Origin: Thermodesulfomicrobium sp. WS
GTDB lineage: Bacteria; Desulfobacterota; Desulfovibrionia; Desulfovibrionales; Desulfomicrobiaceae
NCBI RefSeq assembly: GCF_027925145.1
Contig: NZ_AP027130.1
Coordinates: 992,001-1,056,000 of the forward strand
DNA: 64,000 bases
Direction: 5' to 3'
The notes below the pieces were generated by a model. That model was given only the letters and a program-made list of their open reading frames with translations. It searched no databases and was not told the origin of the DNA. The position numbers were made by a program, and so were the translations under genes. Position 1 is the first letter of the stretch. Each line of letters starts with the position of its first letter. Below, piece after piece: positions 25,885 through 33,934 of this stretch.

Positions 25885-26984
25885 GCTCCCTGTGGCAGCC
25901 CCCGCAGTTTCCGGACGCCGCTTTTACCGCGTCAGCGGCGGCCGTATCCCGGGCCTTGGGGCAGGCCTGGCCGCGTCTCGATGCCGTGGCGGCGCTGCTT
26001 TCGCCTGCTGCCGAAGCCATGCTCGAGGACATGGCCGCCGCGGCCGCGGAGCGCACCTTGCGGCACTTCGGCCGGGCGCGGCTGCTGTTCACCCCGCTCT
26101 ATGTGGCCAACTACTGCGAGAATCGCTGCCGCTACTGCGGCTATGCCGCCCACGTGACCATGCCCCGGCGCAAACTCTCCCTGGAGGAGGTGGCGGCTCA
26201 AGGGGAGCGCATCGCCGCCACAGGCCTGCGGCATCTCCTCCTCCTTACGGGCGAGGCCCCGCGCCGGGCCGGGGTGGACTACATCGTGGACTGCGTACGC
26301 CTGCTGGCCCCGCGCTTTCCCGGCCTGGCCCTGGAGGTCTTCCCGTTGGCGACGGCGCACTACGGCGCCGCCGTGGAGGCCGGCGTCACTGGTCTGACGC
26401 TCTATCAGGAGACCTACGACCCCGAGGTCTACCGCGCCATGCACCCCGCAGGCCCCAAGGCGGACTACGCCTGGCGCCTGGATGCCCCGTCCCGGGCCGC
26501 CCACGCGGGGATGCCTTCGATCACCTTGGGCGCGCTCTTGGGGCTTGCCCCCTGGCGGCAGGACGTGCTCGCCCTGGTGGCCCATGCCCGGTATCTGCTG
26601 GAGCGCTTTCCCGGGGTGGAGATCGGGGTGTCGCTGCCGCGTCTGCGCCCCCATGCCGGCGGCTTTGCCGCCCCGCATCCGGTCGCGGACCGGCAGTTCG
26701 TCCAGGCCATTTTGGCCTTGCGCCTGGCGCTGCCCTGTGCGGGGATCACCCTTTCCACCCGCGAGGCCCCGCGCCTGCGTGACGGATTGGTGGGGCTGGC
26801 GGTGACCAAGCTCTCGGCCGGGGTGCGCACGTCTGTGGGCGAGGTGGAGGGCAGTGAGCAATTTGTCATCAATGACACTCGTTCCGTGGCCGAGGTGGCG
26901 GCCATGCTCCACAGCCAGGGGCTGCAGCCGGTGTTCAAGGATTGGCAGCCCCTGGTGGGAAAAGCGGTGCCGAGGGCCGCATGA
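25881..26984 (+). CDS. thiH: 2-iminoacetate synthase (radical SAM)
   Basis: 367 residues from GTG 25881, overlapping the thiG stop (GTGA). The radical-SAM CxxxCxxC is [10 protein letters not shown] (C79, C83, C86), preceded by [12 protein letters not shown]. It cleaves tyrosine to give dehydroglycine (and p-cresol) for ThiG. Use of ThiH rather than the oxidase ThiO is the expected choice in an anaerobe. [19 protein letters not shown] near the C-terminus is family-typical. Confidence 0.96.
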   Translation: MSSLWQPPQFPDAAFTASAAAVSRALGQAWPRLDAVAALLSPAAEAMLEDMAAAAAERTLRHFGRARLLFTPLYVANYCENRCRYCGYAAHVTMPRRKLSLEEVAAQGERIAATGLRHLLLLTGEAPRRAGVDYIVDCVRLLAPRFPGLALEVFPLATAHYGAAVEAGVTGLTLYQETYDPEVYRAMHPAGPKADYAWRLDAPSRAAHAGMPSITLGALLGLAPWRQDVLALVAHARYLLERFPGVEIGVSLPRLRPHAGGFAAPHPVADRQFVQAILALRLALPCAGITLSTREAPRLRDGLVGLAVTKLSAGVRTSVGEVEGSEQFVINDTRSVAEVAAMLHSQGLQPVFKDWQPLVGKAVPRAA

Positions 26985-27586
26985 GCTGGATGCCGCCGGA
27001 TTTGCCTAGTGCGGCCCGAGCGCGCCTGGAGGCGGCGCGGGTCCTGGTGGTGGGGCTCGGAGGACTCGGGGCGCACGTGGCTTTGCTCCTGGCCCGAAGC
27101 GGGGTGGGCCACTTGGTGCTGGCGGACGCAGACCGGGTGGAGGCCGCAAACCTCTCCCGCCAGCCGTACTTTCCTGAGCATGTGGGGCGTCTCAAGGCCG
27201 TGGCCTTGGGGGAGCTGCTGCAGCGGATCCGGCCGCAGATGGGGGTGACCTTGGTGCCGCAGTTCGTGGCCCCGGATGCGCTCCCCCGTCTTGCTGCAGG
27301 CTGTACGGCGGTGGTGGAGGCCGTGGACGACGCCGCCACCAAGGCGGCCCTGGTGGAGGCGGCCGTGGCGGCAGGGTTCCGGGTGGTGAGCGCCTCAGGC
27401 ATCGGCGGCGTGGGGGCGGGGCTTGCGGTGCGGCGATTGGGGCGGCTGGTGGTGGTGGGCGACGAATGTACGCCCTGCGCAGGCGCCACACCACCCCTTG
27501 CCCCCCGGGTCACTGCCGCGGCGGCCTTGCAGGCGGACGTGGTTGTGGGATGGATTGTGGGGAATGATAGCGGCACGGAGGATTGA
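26981..27586 (+). CDS. thiF: ThiF-type sulfur carrier adenylyltransferase (short form)
   Basis: 201 residues, ATGA overlap with thiH. The E1-like Rossmann motif VLVVGLGGLGAHVALLLARS (20) and the Arg-containing NLSRQPYFPEHVGRLKAVAL are clear. Only one CxxC (ECTPCAG) is visible instead of the two that bind zinc in classical ThiF/MoeB, and the protein is about 50 residues shorter, resembling the compact ThiF of Desulfovibrio and Campylobacter thi operons. It adenylates the ThiS C-terminus. Confidence 0.9.
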   Translation: MSWMPPDLPSAARARLEAARVLVVGLGGLGAHVALLLARSGVGHLVLADADRVEAANLSRQPYFPEHVGRLKAVALGELLQRIRPQMGVTLVPQFVAPDALPRLAAGCTAVVEAVDDAATKAALVEAAVAAGFRVVSASGIGGVGAGLAVRRLGRLVVVGDECTPCAGATPPLAPRVTAAAALQADVVVGWIVGNDSGTED

Positions 27587-27588
27587 TC

Positions 27589-28269
27589 ATGAGCGGACGG
27601 GAAAAGGTGCTCGAGCAGGTTCTCTCCGGCGGGCTGTATTGTATTACCGCGCTTGCCCTCTCGCAGGGGCGCAGCACCGTGGCGGTGGTGGCCGCCATGC
27701 TGGAAGGCGGGGCGCGCATCATCCAGTACCGGGAAAAGCGGGTCTCGCGCCTTCAGGCCTATCAGGAATGCGTGGCCATTCGGCGCATGACCCGGGCCTT
27801 GGGCGCGGCCTTCATCGTCAACGACCATTGCGATTTGGCCTTGGCGGTGGAGGCCGACGGCGTGCACGTAGGGCAGGACGACATGCCGGTGGAGGTGGTG
27901 CGCCGCTTGGTAGGGCCGCACATGGCCATTGGCCTTTCCACCCATGGGCCGGCGCAGGCTACGGCGGCGCTCTTTCTGCCCGTGGACTACATCGGCGTGG
28001 GGCCGGTGTTTCCCACCAGCACCAAGGAGGACGTGTGCGCCCCTGTGGGGTTGGATGCCGTGCGCCACGCCGCCACCCAGGCGCTTCCCTTTGTGGCCAT
28101 TGGCGGCATTTGCCGGCACAACCTTGCGCAGGTGCTGGCGGCTGGGGCCCGCTCTGTTGCCATGGTGAGCGAGGTGGTCACTGCCCCGGACATTGCAGCG
28201 CGGGTGCGGGAAGTGGAAGGGCTGCTGGCAGCGGCCTCGGGGACCGGGAGCCCGATGCCGCCGGAGTAG
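27589..28269 (+). CDS. thiE: Thiamine-phosphate synthase
   Basis: 226 residues from ATG 27589, with GGAGG eight bases upstream (a TTG six bases earlier is less likely). TIM-barrel motifs: GARIIQYREKRVSRLQ (pyrophosphate-binding QYREK), FIVNDHCDLALAVEADGVHV (20) with GQDD, YIGVGPVFPTSTKEDVCAPV and FVAIGGICRHN. It joins HMP-PP and thiazole phosphate. Last gene of the thi operon; the C-terminal 20 residues are low-complexity. Confidence 0.95.
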   Translation: MSGREKVLEQVLSGGLYCITALALSQGRSTVAVVAAMLEGGARIIQYREKRVSRLQAYQECVAIRRMTRALGAAFIVNDHCDLALAVEADGVHVGQDDMPVEVVRRLVGPHMAIGLSTHGPAQATAALFLPVDYIGVGPVFPTSTKEDVCAPVGLDAVRHAATQALPFVAIGGICRHNLAQVLAAGARSVAMVSEVVTAPDIAARVREVEGLLAAASGTGSPMPPE

Positions 28270-28329
28270 GGCAAAGTTGCGGCGAGCACTCCCCGCAGAA
28301 TCCTGCGCTCGGCGAAAGTGGTTACCATG

Positions 28330-28362
28330 GCCGCCCCCCGAGCACTGCGGCTGGGGGGCGGC
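28330..28362. terminator. Hairpin between convergent thi and GAK operons
   Basis: GCCGCCCCCC (28330-28339) pairs with GGGGGGCGGC (28353-28362). It lies between the ends of thiE (plus) and the last amphi-Trp gene (minus), so it can serve both, although neither side has a strong T-run. Confidence 0.55.
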
Positions 28363-28368
28363 AGGGGC

Positions 28369-28611
28369 CTAATTGGTTTCTTCAGCGCTGTTTTCCAGCC
28401 AGCTGATCTCGATTTCGAGCTTCACCTTGCCGGAGTCTTTGCGTTTGAGTTCCCATTCCACATGCACCTCTTTGGGAACGCACACGCTCTGGCCGGTCTC
28501 TTTGTTGCAAAATGCCCGCTGCGTGAACCCTTCGGCCAATTCCTTGAGGGTCATGCCAGCCATGTACGCCAATTGATCTCCTTCGTAGCACAGGATCTTT
28601 TCCGATGACAT
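28369..28611 (-). CDS. Amphi-Trp domain protein (GAK cassette, distal copy)
   Basis: 80 residues from the ATG at 28611 (GGAGGAAGT upstream). It is a short domain with an amphipathic helix (MAGMTLKELAEGFTQRAF) and a terminal strand pattern KVKLEIEISWLE with the conserved Trp. The amphi-Trp domain is a small family seen next to HPr-kinase-related and ATP-grasp proteins; no activity is known. It is the last gene of a nine-gene minus-strand operon and pairs with a second amphi-Trp gene 20 bases upstream. Confidence 0.8.
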   Translation of the reverse strand: MSSEKILCYEGDQLAYMAGMTLKELAEGFTQRAFCNKETGQSVCVPKEVHVEWELKRKDSGKVKLEIEISWLENSAEETN

Positions 28612-28631
28612 AGACTTCCTCCACAATGGTG

Positions 28632-28880
28632 TTAGAGTTCTCCCATCAAGGGACCCGATGTGGTCCATTCCAGCTCCATTTCCAATTTGGCGCGCGCGTC
28701 CTTGAGCTTGGCTTTGGCTTCTACCTCAAACACTGGGCTCGGCGCAAGACAGAGTCCGCGGCCGTCGTTGCCTTCCAGACGCACGCAGCCGCTGCGGATT
28801 CCTTGGGCCAACGATTCGAGCCAACAGGCCACCTGCTCCCGGGGGAGCATGCAACGGAAGGATACTTTGTCTTTACTCAT
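28632..28880 (-). CDS. Amphi-Trp domain protein (GAK cassette, second copy)
   Basis: 82 residues, ATG at 28880 with AGGAGG upstream (AACCTCCTATG context read on the minus strand). It has the same plan as its neighbour: MLPREQVACWLESLAQGI, a Gly/Arg turn, then KAKLKDARAKLEMELEW ending in the conserved Trp. The two proteins are clearly diverged paralogs, which argues for different partners rather than simple dosage. Function unknown. Confidence 0.78.
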   Translation of the reverse strand: MSKDKVSFRCMLPREQVACWLESLAQGIRSGCVRLEGNDGRGLCLAPSPVFEVEAKAKLKDARAKLEMELEWTTSGPLMGEL

Positions 28881-28902
28881 AGGAGGTTCCTCGAGAAAGG
28901 GG

Positions 28903-30078
28903 TTAACGGGCCATGGATATCAAAATGTGGCAGAGCTGGCGTGGATCGGCACGCTTTTCTGCGTTCAGCAGTGGAATTTCCAGGACGTCCACGTGGAGCG
29001 AGCGGAGAAGATCGATGGCCTCGGCACGGCCCGCGTATGATGCCGTGGGGTCCAAGACCACGGCATTGAGGACTTCGCTGGGAGGCGTATTGGCCGGGCA
29101 GGCATGGCAGAGCAGGGTGCGTATTTGGTCGCTCAAGGTGATGCCTACGGTTTCTGGGTCAGGGACCGGGTTGGGGAAGAACACCTTGGGGCATCCAGCG
29201 GCGGCGATGGCCTCGGCTACGCCTTGGGGCAGGAGATTGGCGATGAGTGAGGTGTAGAAACTGCCGATGGGGTAGCAGATGAGGTCGGCGCTGGTGATGA
29301 GCTGGGCGATTTTGTGGCGGATGCTCACGGTGGTGGCGTGGCCGTTGGGGTCCACCAAATCGAGATGCTCGATGGGGGCCTCCAGGGGGGGCACTTCCTT
29401 GGCCGTGAGTTGGTGTTGGCCGAGGACGGTGCGCCCGTTTTTGAGCCGGGCGCGCAGGTGGGCATCGGCATTGACCACGAGACGCACCTCGCCCCGAGCC
29501 TGGATGAGGCGGGCGTAGAGAAAGACGATGGGGTCCATGTGTCGACCGTCTTCGAGGTAGCCGGAAGCGAGGATGAGGTTACCGATGCTCGCGCCTCTGA
29601 GGTCGAAGTTTTGGTCGATGCGCACGGCAAAGGCGCGCAGGTGACGGCGGATGATGCGGCGCATGGGGTTTTGGATGCGCCGCACAAGGGGATGGGTGCC
29701 ATCGGCCAGGGCGTGGAGGGTGGCGCGCAGTTCGTGGTCCGGGGCTGTCTTGGGCAGGCGGTGGGCGAAGAGTTCGTAGATTTCCGGATAGCCGTGGAGG
29801 CTGCGGTCTGCCAGGGCCATGAGCCGGTTGCGCAGATCGCCCACCGCAGGCATGCCAAAGTAGCGGCGCAGCACTGCGGAGCTGCCGCCCGAGTCAAAGG
29901 GCGTGATGAGGTGGATGGAGTTATGGGTGTACTCCACGAGGGTCTGGCTGGTTTCCCGCAGGGCCGTGCCGCCGGAGAAAAAGAGGATGCGCGGTCCGAG
30001 TTCCGGGGCGCGGCGGCATAAGGCTACCCGCGCTGCATCGGGGACGGGCACACGCCGGCGCAGGAAGAATTCGGTCAT
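28903..30078 (-). CDS. CofD/YvcK-like protein of the GAK system
   Basis: 391 residues. The CofD-type fold is shown by ILFFSGGTALRE (35-39 glycine motif), HLITPFDSGGSSAVLRRYFG (20; about 57-76) and PAVGDLRNRLMALAD. A further conserved-looking segment is DLICYPIGSFYTSLIANLLP (20). CofD transfers a phospholactyl group to a flavin (F420 synthesis) and YvcK binds UDP-sugars; which, if either, applies here is unknown. No F420 genes are in the window. It overlaps the HPr-kinase-related gene by four bases and is followed by two amphi-Trp genes. Confidence 0.85.
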   Translation of the reverse strand: MTEFFLRRRVPVPDAARVALCRRAPELGPRILFFSGGTALRETSQTLVEYTHNSIHLITPFDSGGSSAVLRRYFGMPAVGDLRNRLMALADRSLHGYPEIYELFAHRLPKTAPDHELRATLHALADGTHPLVRRIQNPMRRIIRRHLRAFAVRIDQNFDLRGASIGNLILASGYLEDGRHMDPIVFLYARLIQARGEVRLVVNADAHLRARLKNGRTVLGQHQLTAKEVPPLEAPIEHLDLVDPNGHATTVSIRHKIAQLITSADLICYPIGSFYTSLIANLLPQGVAEAIAAAGCPKVFFPNPVPDPETVGITLSDQIRTLLCHACPANTPPSEVLNAVVLDPTASYAGRAEAIDLLRSLHVDVLEIPLLNAEKRADPRQLCHILISMAR

Positions 30079-31145
30079 GCACTAAGCTCCTGGCGCAGGA
30101 GACGGGCCGCTTGCGCAAAATTGACCCCGCCGGAGATCTCGAACACCGGGCAGCCCTCGAGCGCCGATACGTAATCTGCTGGCGAGGGATGCTGCCAGGT
30201 GGGGGCCAGGAAGAAGAGTCCTGGGTCTTTCATGAAGGCTGGCAGCAGGTCAGGGCGTCGACTCACGTCCACCGCCTGCAGCCGCACCGGGGTGTTGTCC
30301 CGCCGCCAGTTGAGGATGGCCAGGGCATGGAGCGGGGTGGCCAGGCGGAATCGGTCGGCCCCGAAGAGTTCGTGGATGGGGGCGTCGTACTTGGCCTCGA
30401 GGGTCCAGAGCTCGTCGGCAGGCAGGGCGGCGAAGCGTTGGCGGTCTGCCTCGGGTAGCAGCGGGGCGAGGGCGGGATTCCCCAGGATGGTGCCGGGATT
30501 GATGCGTGGATGCTTGGCCACGCCAAAGGCGTGGAGGGTGCCCTCCTGGCGCACCAGCACGAGGCGGTCGTTGCTGACGAAAGTGGCGCCTTCGGTGACC
30601 AGATGCAGGGCCAGGGTGGATTTGCCCATGCCCGAGAATCCGGCCAGGGCCACGCCGCGGTGCCCCAGGATGACCGCTGCGGCATGGGCGAGCAGCCCGC
30701 CGTGCTGCAGGCGGTACTCCAAAAAGCGATTGTTGACGAAGTTGATCACCTGGTTGGGGTTGGCCTCGCAGTCGCCTATGGCCACGTGATGTCCGGCACC
30801 AAAAAGGAACAGCATCCCGGTGAGCCGTTTGCGCACGATGCGGCCGTCGTCGGTATCGAACCATTCCTCCTTGATTTTGGTCTTCCCCGGTTCCGGCGGT
30901 TTGATGCGGAAGGGCACGTCCAACTCCGGCGCCGGCGCCTGCACGGCGAAGATTTCCACCGCAGGCGGCTGGGAGCCCTCCTCCAGGAAGGGCTGGAAAT
31001 AGCGGGTCAGCTCGGTGTGCAGGGCGGTGGAATTGGTGTGCACGCCAAGGACGAGGTCGGCCATGCGCACGGAAAGATGCGCCCGTACGGGATATTTGGC
31101 TGCCAGGGCCAAGGCGAGATCAGCGATGCGTGGTTGGGTGAGCAC
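30075..31145 (-). CDS. HPr-kinase-related protein B (GAK system)
   Basis: 356 residues if it starts at GTG 31145, which has CTGGAGA a few bases upstream; codons further upstream lie inside the ATP-grasp gene. The P-loop GFSGMGKST (169-177) is followed by a Ser/Asp-containing VSNDRLVLVR, as in the HPr kinase/phosphorylase nucleotide domain. The family's usual partner HPr is not encoded nearby, so the substrate is probably another protein, perhaps one of the amphi-Trp or XXXCH proteins (inference). It overlaps the ATP-grasp gene by 26 bases. Confidence 0.85.
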   Translation of the reverse strand: MLTQPRIADLALALAAKYPVRAHLSVRMADLVLGVHTNSTALHTELTRYFQPFLEEGSQPPAVEIFAVQAPAPELDVPFRIKPPEPGKTKIKEEWFDTDDGRIVRKRLTGMLFLFGAGHHVAIGDCEANPNQVINFVNNRFLEYRLQHGGLLAHAAAVILGHRGVALAGFSGMGKSTLALHLVTEGATFVSNDRLVLVRQEGTLHAFGVAKHPRINPGTILGNPALAPLLPEADRQRFAALPADELWTLEAKYDAPIHELFGADRFRLATPLHALAILNWRRDNTPVRLQAVDVSRRPDLLPAFMKDPGLFFLAPTWQHPSPADYVSALEGCPVFEISGGVNFAQAARLLRQELSA

Positions 31146-32013
31146 GAATCTTCTCCAGGACGTAATCAGCGTACAGACCGGCGGCATCCATGCCGCAGGC
31201 TTCAAGGATGCCGCGGAAGCCGCCAAAGGCCGAGACCTCGAATACCAGCGGCCCCTGGGCGGTTTCCACGATGTCCACACAGGTAAAATCGAGGCCGAAC
31301 AGGGCCTGGGCACGGCGGGCCAGTTCAATGAGTTCCGGTTCGGGTTGGGCCGGGGCATATTTGCCGCCCGAAGCCGTGGTGGTGTTCCAGGCGTTGGCGT
31401 CGGTGCTGCACCGGGCATAGGTGGTGAGATAGCGGCCGCCCAAAAAGACGAGGCCCAAATCGCGGCCCGGGATATCGATCTTCTGCTGGATGTACATCAC
31501 CGGGTTGGTGGCCTGGAAGTCGGCAATGCGCGCCAGGGCGTCTGGACCGTCATCGATGACCTCCATGCCCCGGGCCTTGGAGGTATAAAGGGGTTTGAAC
31601 ACCGCGCTGCCGAAGCGCTCCACCGCGGCCAGGGCTTCGGCAGGGGACTCGGTGATGACCGTGGGGGGCATGGGGATGCCGCCAAGGCGCAGGGTGACGG
31701 TGCAGCTCAAGCGATCAAGGGTACGCATAATGGCCAGCGGAGAGGAAAAGATGGGCAGGCCTGCTTCCGCCGCAAAGCGCAGCAGTTCCAAGCGGTCCAA
31801 GAGCAGCGGCGAGTAGCGGGAGCCGATCTTTTTGATGATCAGGGCATCAAGGGTCCGCAAATCCACGCCGTCGTACCACAATTGTCCGTTGTGGAGGTCG
31901 AGACAGGCTTCTTCCATGTCGACAAGGAGTCGGAATCCCGTGCGCTCTGCCACGGCATCGGCCAAAAGTTCCGAAGACCAGCCGCCTTTGGTTCCTACGA
32001 CACCAATTTTCAT
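31120..32013 (-). CDS. ATP-grasp ligase of the GAK system (RimK-like)
   Basis: 297 residues. The ATP-grasp fold is visible in the central AVFKPLYTSKARGMEVI (nucleotide-binding Lys), MYIQQKIDIPGRDLGLVFLG (20) and the metal-binding Glu/Asn-type strand FTCVDIVETAQGPLVFEVSA (20) with FGGFRG. Relatives such as RimK and lysine/arginine-biosynthetic LysX form amide bonds with Glu using ATP. The acceptor here is unknown. It overlaps the upstream PhoU/phosphotransferase gene by four bases and the downstream HPr-kinase-related gene by 26. Confidence 0.87.
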   Translation of the reverse strand: MKIGVVGTKGGWSSELLADAVAERTGFRLLVDMEEACLDLHNGQLWYDGVDLRTLDALIIKKIGSRYSPLLLDRLELLRFAAEAGLPIFSSPLAIMRTLDRLSCTVTLRLGGIPMPPTVITESPAEALAAVERFGSAVFKPLYTSKARGMEVIDDGPDALARIADFQATNPVMYIQQKIDIPGRDLGLVFLGGRYLTTYARCSTDANAWNTTTASGGKYAPAQPEPELIELARRAQALFGLDFTCVDIVETAQGPLVFEVSAFGGFRGILEACGMDAAGLYADYVLEKIRAHPTTHR

Positions 32014-33656
32014 TGTGCTTTTCCTTGTTCGAGGAGGATTTCCAACGGAAAGACAAAAGGATTATTGTTGTCCTGGGCATCCAAAAGACGCTCCATCAGG
32101 TATATGGCTTTATGATACATCGTCTTGGCAAATTTTTTATTGAGTTGAAATCTTGTGGAGGTGAAAAGCGAGCGAACAACACCGATTCCAAGACGAATAT
32201 GGAAAGTTTCATCATGAGTTTTTATTGCAAAATTTCGAGAAAATTCAAAAAACTTCAAAATAACTTTATTTATTCGAATTCTTGATTGGATATCAAAAAT
32301 GGGTATTCTAAAGTTTGATATGAGAAAAACAGAAACATCTTGGATGTAATCGCCATGTTGAGAGCGATAGACATCGATAAAGTAGATGCGCTGGTCTCCG
32401 TGATTGTAGATGATATTGTTGGTATTGAAGTCTCCGTGGGTGAACACGGAAAAAGGTGCCGGCGACTGCTGTTCGACTGTCTCCAGGCGGTCGAGCAGTT
32501 GGGAAAACGAAGGTACGTGGAAATCGTCCACGCACAGGGCGGGGCGTTGGAGCTCGGGGTGGACTTGAAACACCGCTGGCATGCGTTCGCGCATCTGCCG
32601 GATGAACGTAGAATGCAGGGGGTGGGGCTTGCGGGTTTGCTCCCAGATGTCATGGAGGGTCTGCTCGAGGATAAAGAGGGCGTTGTCGAGGATGTCTTCT
32701 TCCACATTGAAGATGGCCTCTTCCAATGAGCATCCGGGGAGGAATTCCGTGAGTAGCGAGGCCGTTTCCCCGTCTTCGTGGTAGCCGAAGATGCGCGGGA
32801 CCAGCCCAGGATAGAGGGCGTTCCAGCATTCGAGATTGGTCTTTTCCTGACGAATCTTGCGGAGATTTCCTTCTTTGAAGATGCTATCTTTGGCTTGTGG
32901 CCTGTCTTTTTCTTCTACCTTGGCGATGCGACATCCAGATCGCGTTCCCCAAATTCCTTGGAAATCGACTTCAGTGACGTCTCCATCAACACCACTTTTG
33001 GACAATGTTGTCTGAAGAGCTTCAAATTGTTGTATTTTTATTTTTTCTCCGATAATAGAAAAAAGTATCGATTCTCCTATATTGAGAAGAGAATCTCCGA
33101 TACGTTCCATGTATCGAATAATAAAAAGAGAAGTAATATGATCCTCAACATTGCGTCCGATGCGCAATTGAACCATTATTCTGTCAAAATTCTCTTTATA
33201 TATGGAATCGAGTTCGGATTCGAGGCGGCATATACTGAGCGCTCCTGGAAGATTTTTGTTGTCTAATATGTCCATTATTGTGCCAATAGCTTGATGGACT
33301 TCTCCCATTTTTTTCTTGTAAGAAAGGATCTCTATCGTTTTTGGAGATGACAGATACCCCATCTGTTTGGCGATATTGACACAATAATCGGCAATGCGCT
33401 CAAGATTGATGGCCATGATATGAATGGCCCGCAAGCGATTGATGGCTTCTTGATTGAGACTGAATTTATTGAGTGAAGAATAACATTTATTTTCAATGAT
33501 ATTTTTGAGATTGTCGATGTAGTCGTCTTTAGCAATAATTTTATCGTAGGTTTTTGGCGTTGGACGCTCAATGAATGATAACGTTGCTTCCAATTGATTT
33601 TGGACTTCTAAGATAAGAAAACGAAAGTTTTCCTCAATTGTTTTTATATTTTTCAT
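32010..33656 (-). CDS. PhoU-like domain fused to aminoglycoside-phosphotransferase-like kinase domain
   Basis: 548 residues from ATG 33656, just after the TAA of the amphi-Trp gene. Residues 1-215 form two PhoU-type helical repeats (INRLRAIHIMAINLERIADY, 20; then IRYMERIGDSLLNIGES). From about 225 on there is an APH/choline-kinase-like domain with the catalytic THGDFNTNNIIYN and the metal-binding IDVYRSQHGD. The PhoU part is AT-rich compared with the flanking genes. PhoU domains bind phosphate-transport or signalling proteins; the kinase half should phosphorylate a small molecule or protein. The combination is unusual and its substrate is unknown. Confidence 0.85.
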   Translation of the reverse strand: MKNIKTIEENFRFLILEVQNQLEATLSFIERPTPKTYDKIIAKDDYIDNLKNIIENKCYSSLNKFSLNQEAINRLRAIHIMAINLERIADYCVNIAKQMGYLSSPKTIEILSYKKKMGEVHQAIGTIMDILDNKNLPGALSICRLESELDSIYKENFDRIMVQLRIGRNVEDHITSLFIIRYMERIGDSLLNIGESILFSIIGEKIKIQQFEALQTTLSKSGVDGDVTEVDFQGIWGTRSGCRIAKVEEKDRPQAKDSIFKEGNLRKIRQEKTNLECWNALYPGLVPRIFGYHEDGETASLLTEFLPGCSLEEAIFNVEEDILDNALFILEQTLHDIWEQTRKPHPLHSTFIRQMRERMPAVFQVHPELQRPALCVDDFHVPSFSQLLDRLETVEQQSPAPFSVFTHGDFNTNNIIYNHGDQRIYFIDVYRSQHGDYIQDVSVFLISNFRIPIFDIQSRIRINKVILKFFEFSRNFAIKTHDETFHIRLGIGVVRSLFTSTRFQLNKKFAKTMYHKAIYLMERLLDAQDNNNPFVFPLEILLEQGKAQ

Positions 33657-33657
33657 T

Positions 33658-33921
33658 TTATTCAATATGAATTGATGATTTTTTTATACTTTCATCTCTA
33701 TCTTTCCAGCTCAATTTAATGTTGATCTTTGTTTCTCCTGATTTTCTTTTTGCTGTGAGATGAAAAGATAAAAATCCATTTGGCTCTAAAATCAGCGACT
33801 TTCCTTCGCTTGTGAGCGAAATCGTTCCTTTGGAAAATCCTTGTTCCAGTGCATGAAGATATCTGCGAATGGTCTCGCAGTCTTCTAAAGATTCAAATTC
33901 AATTTTTTCTTCCGCCGGCAT
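33658..33921 (-). CDS. Amphi-Trp domain protein (GAK cassette, proximal copy)
   Basis: 87 residues from ATG 33921 (AGGGAG upstream; two earlier in-frame starts lie in the end of the PHP-like gene). It matches the other two amphi-Trp proteins: IRRYLHALEQGFSKGTI, then LEPNGFLSFHLTAKRKSGET and KINIKLSWKD with the conserved Trp. It has an acidic N-terminus. Third paralog of the operon. Confidence 0.78.
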   Translation of the reverse strand: MPAEEKIEFESLEDCETIRRYLHALEQGFSKGTISLTSEGKSLILEPNGFLSFHLTAKRKSGETKINIKLSWKDRDESIKKSSIHIE

Positions 33922-33934
33922 ACAGACTCCCTGA

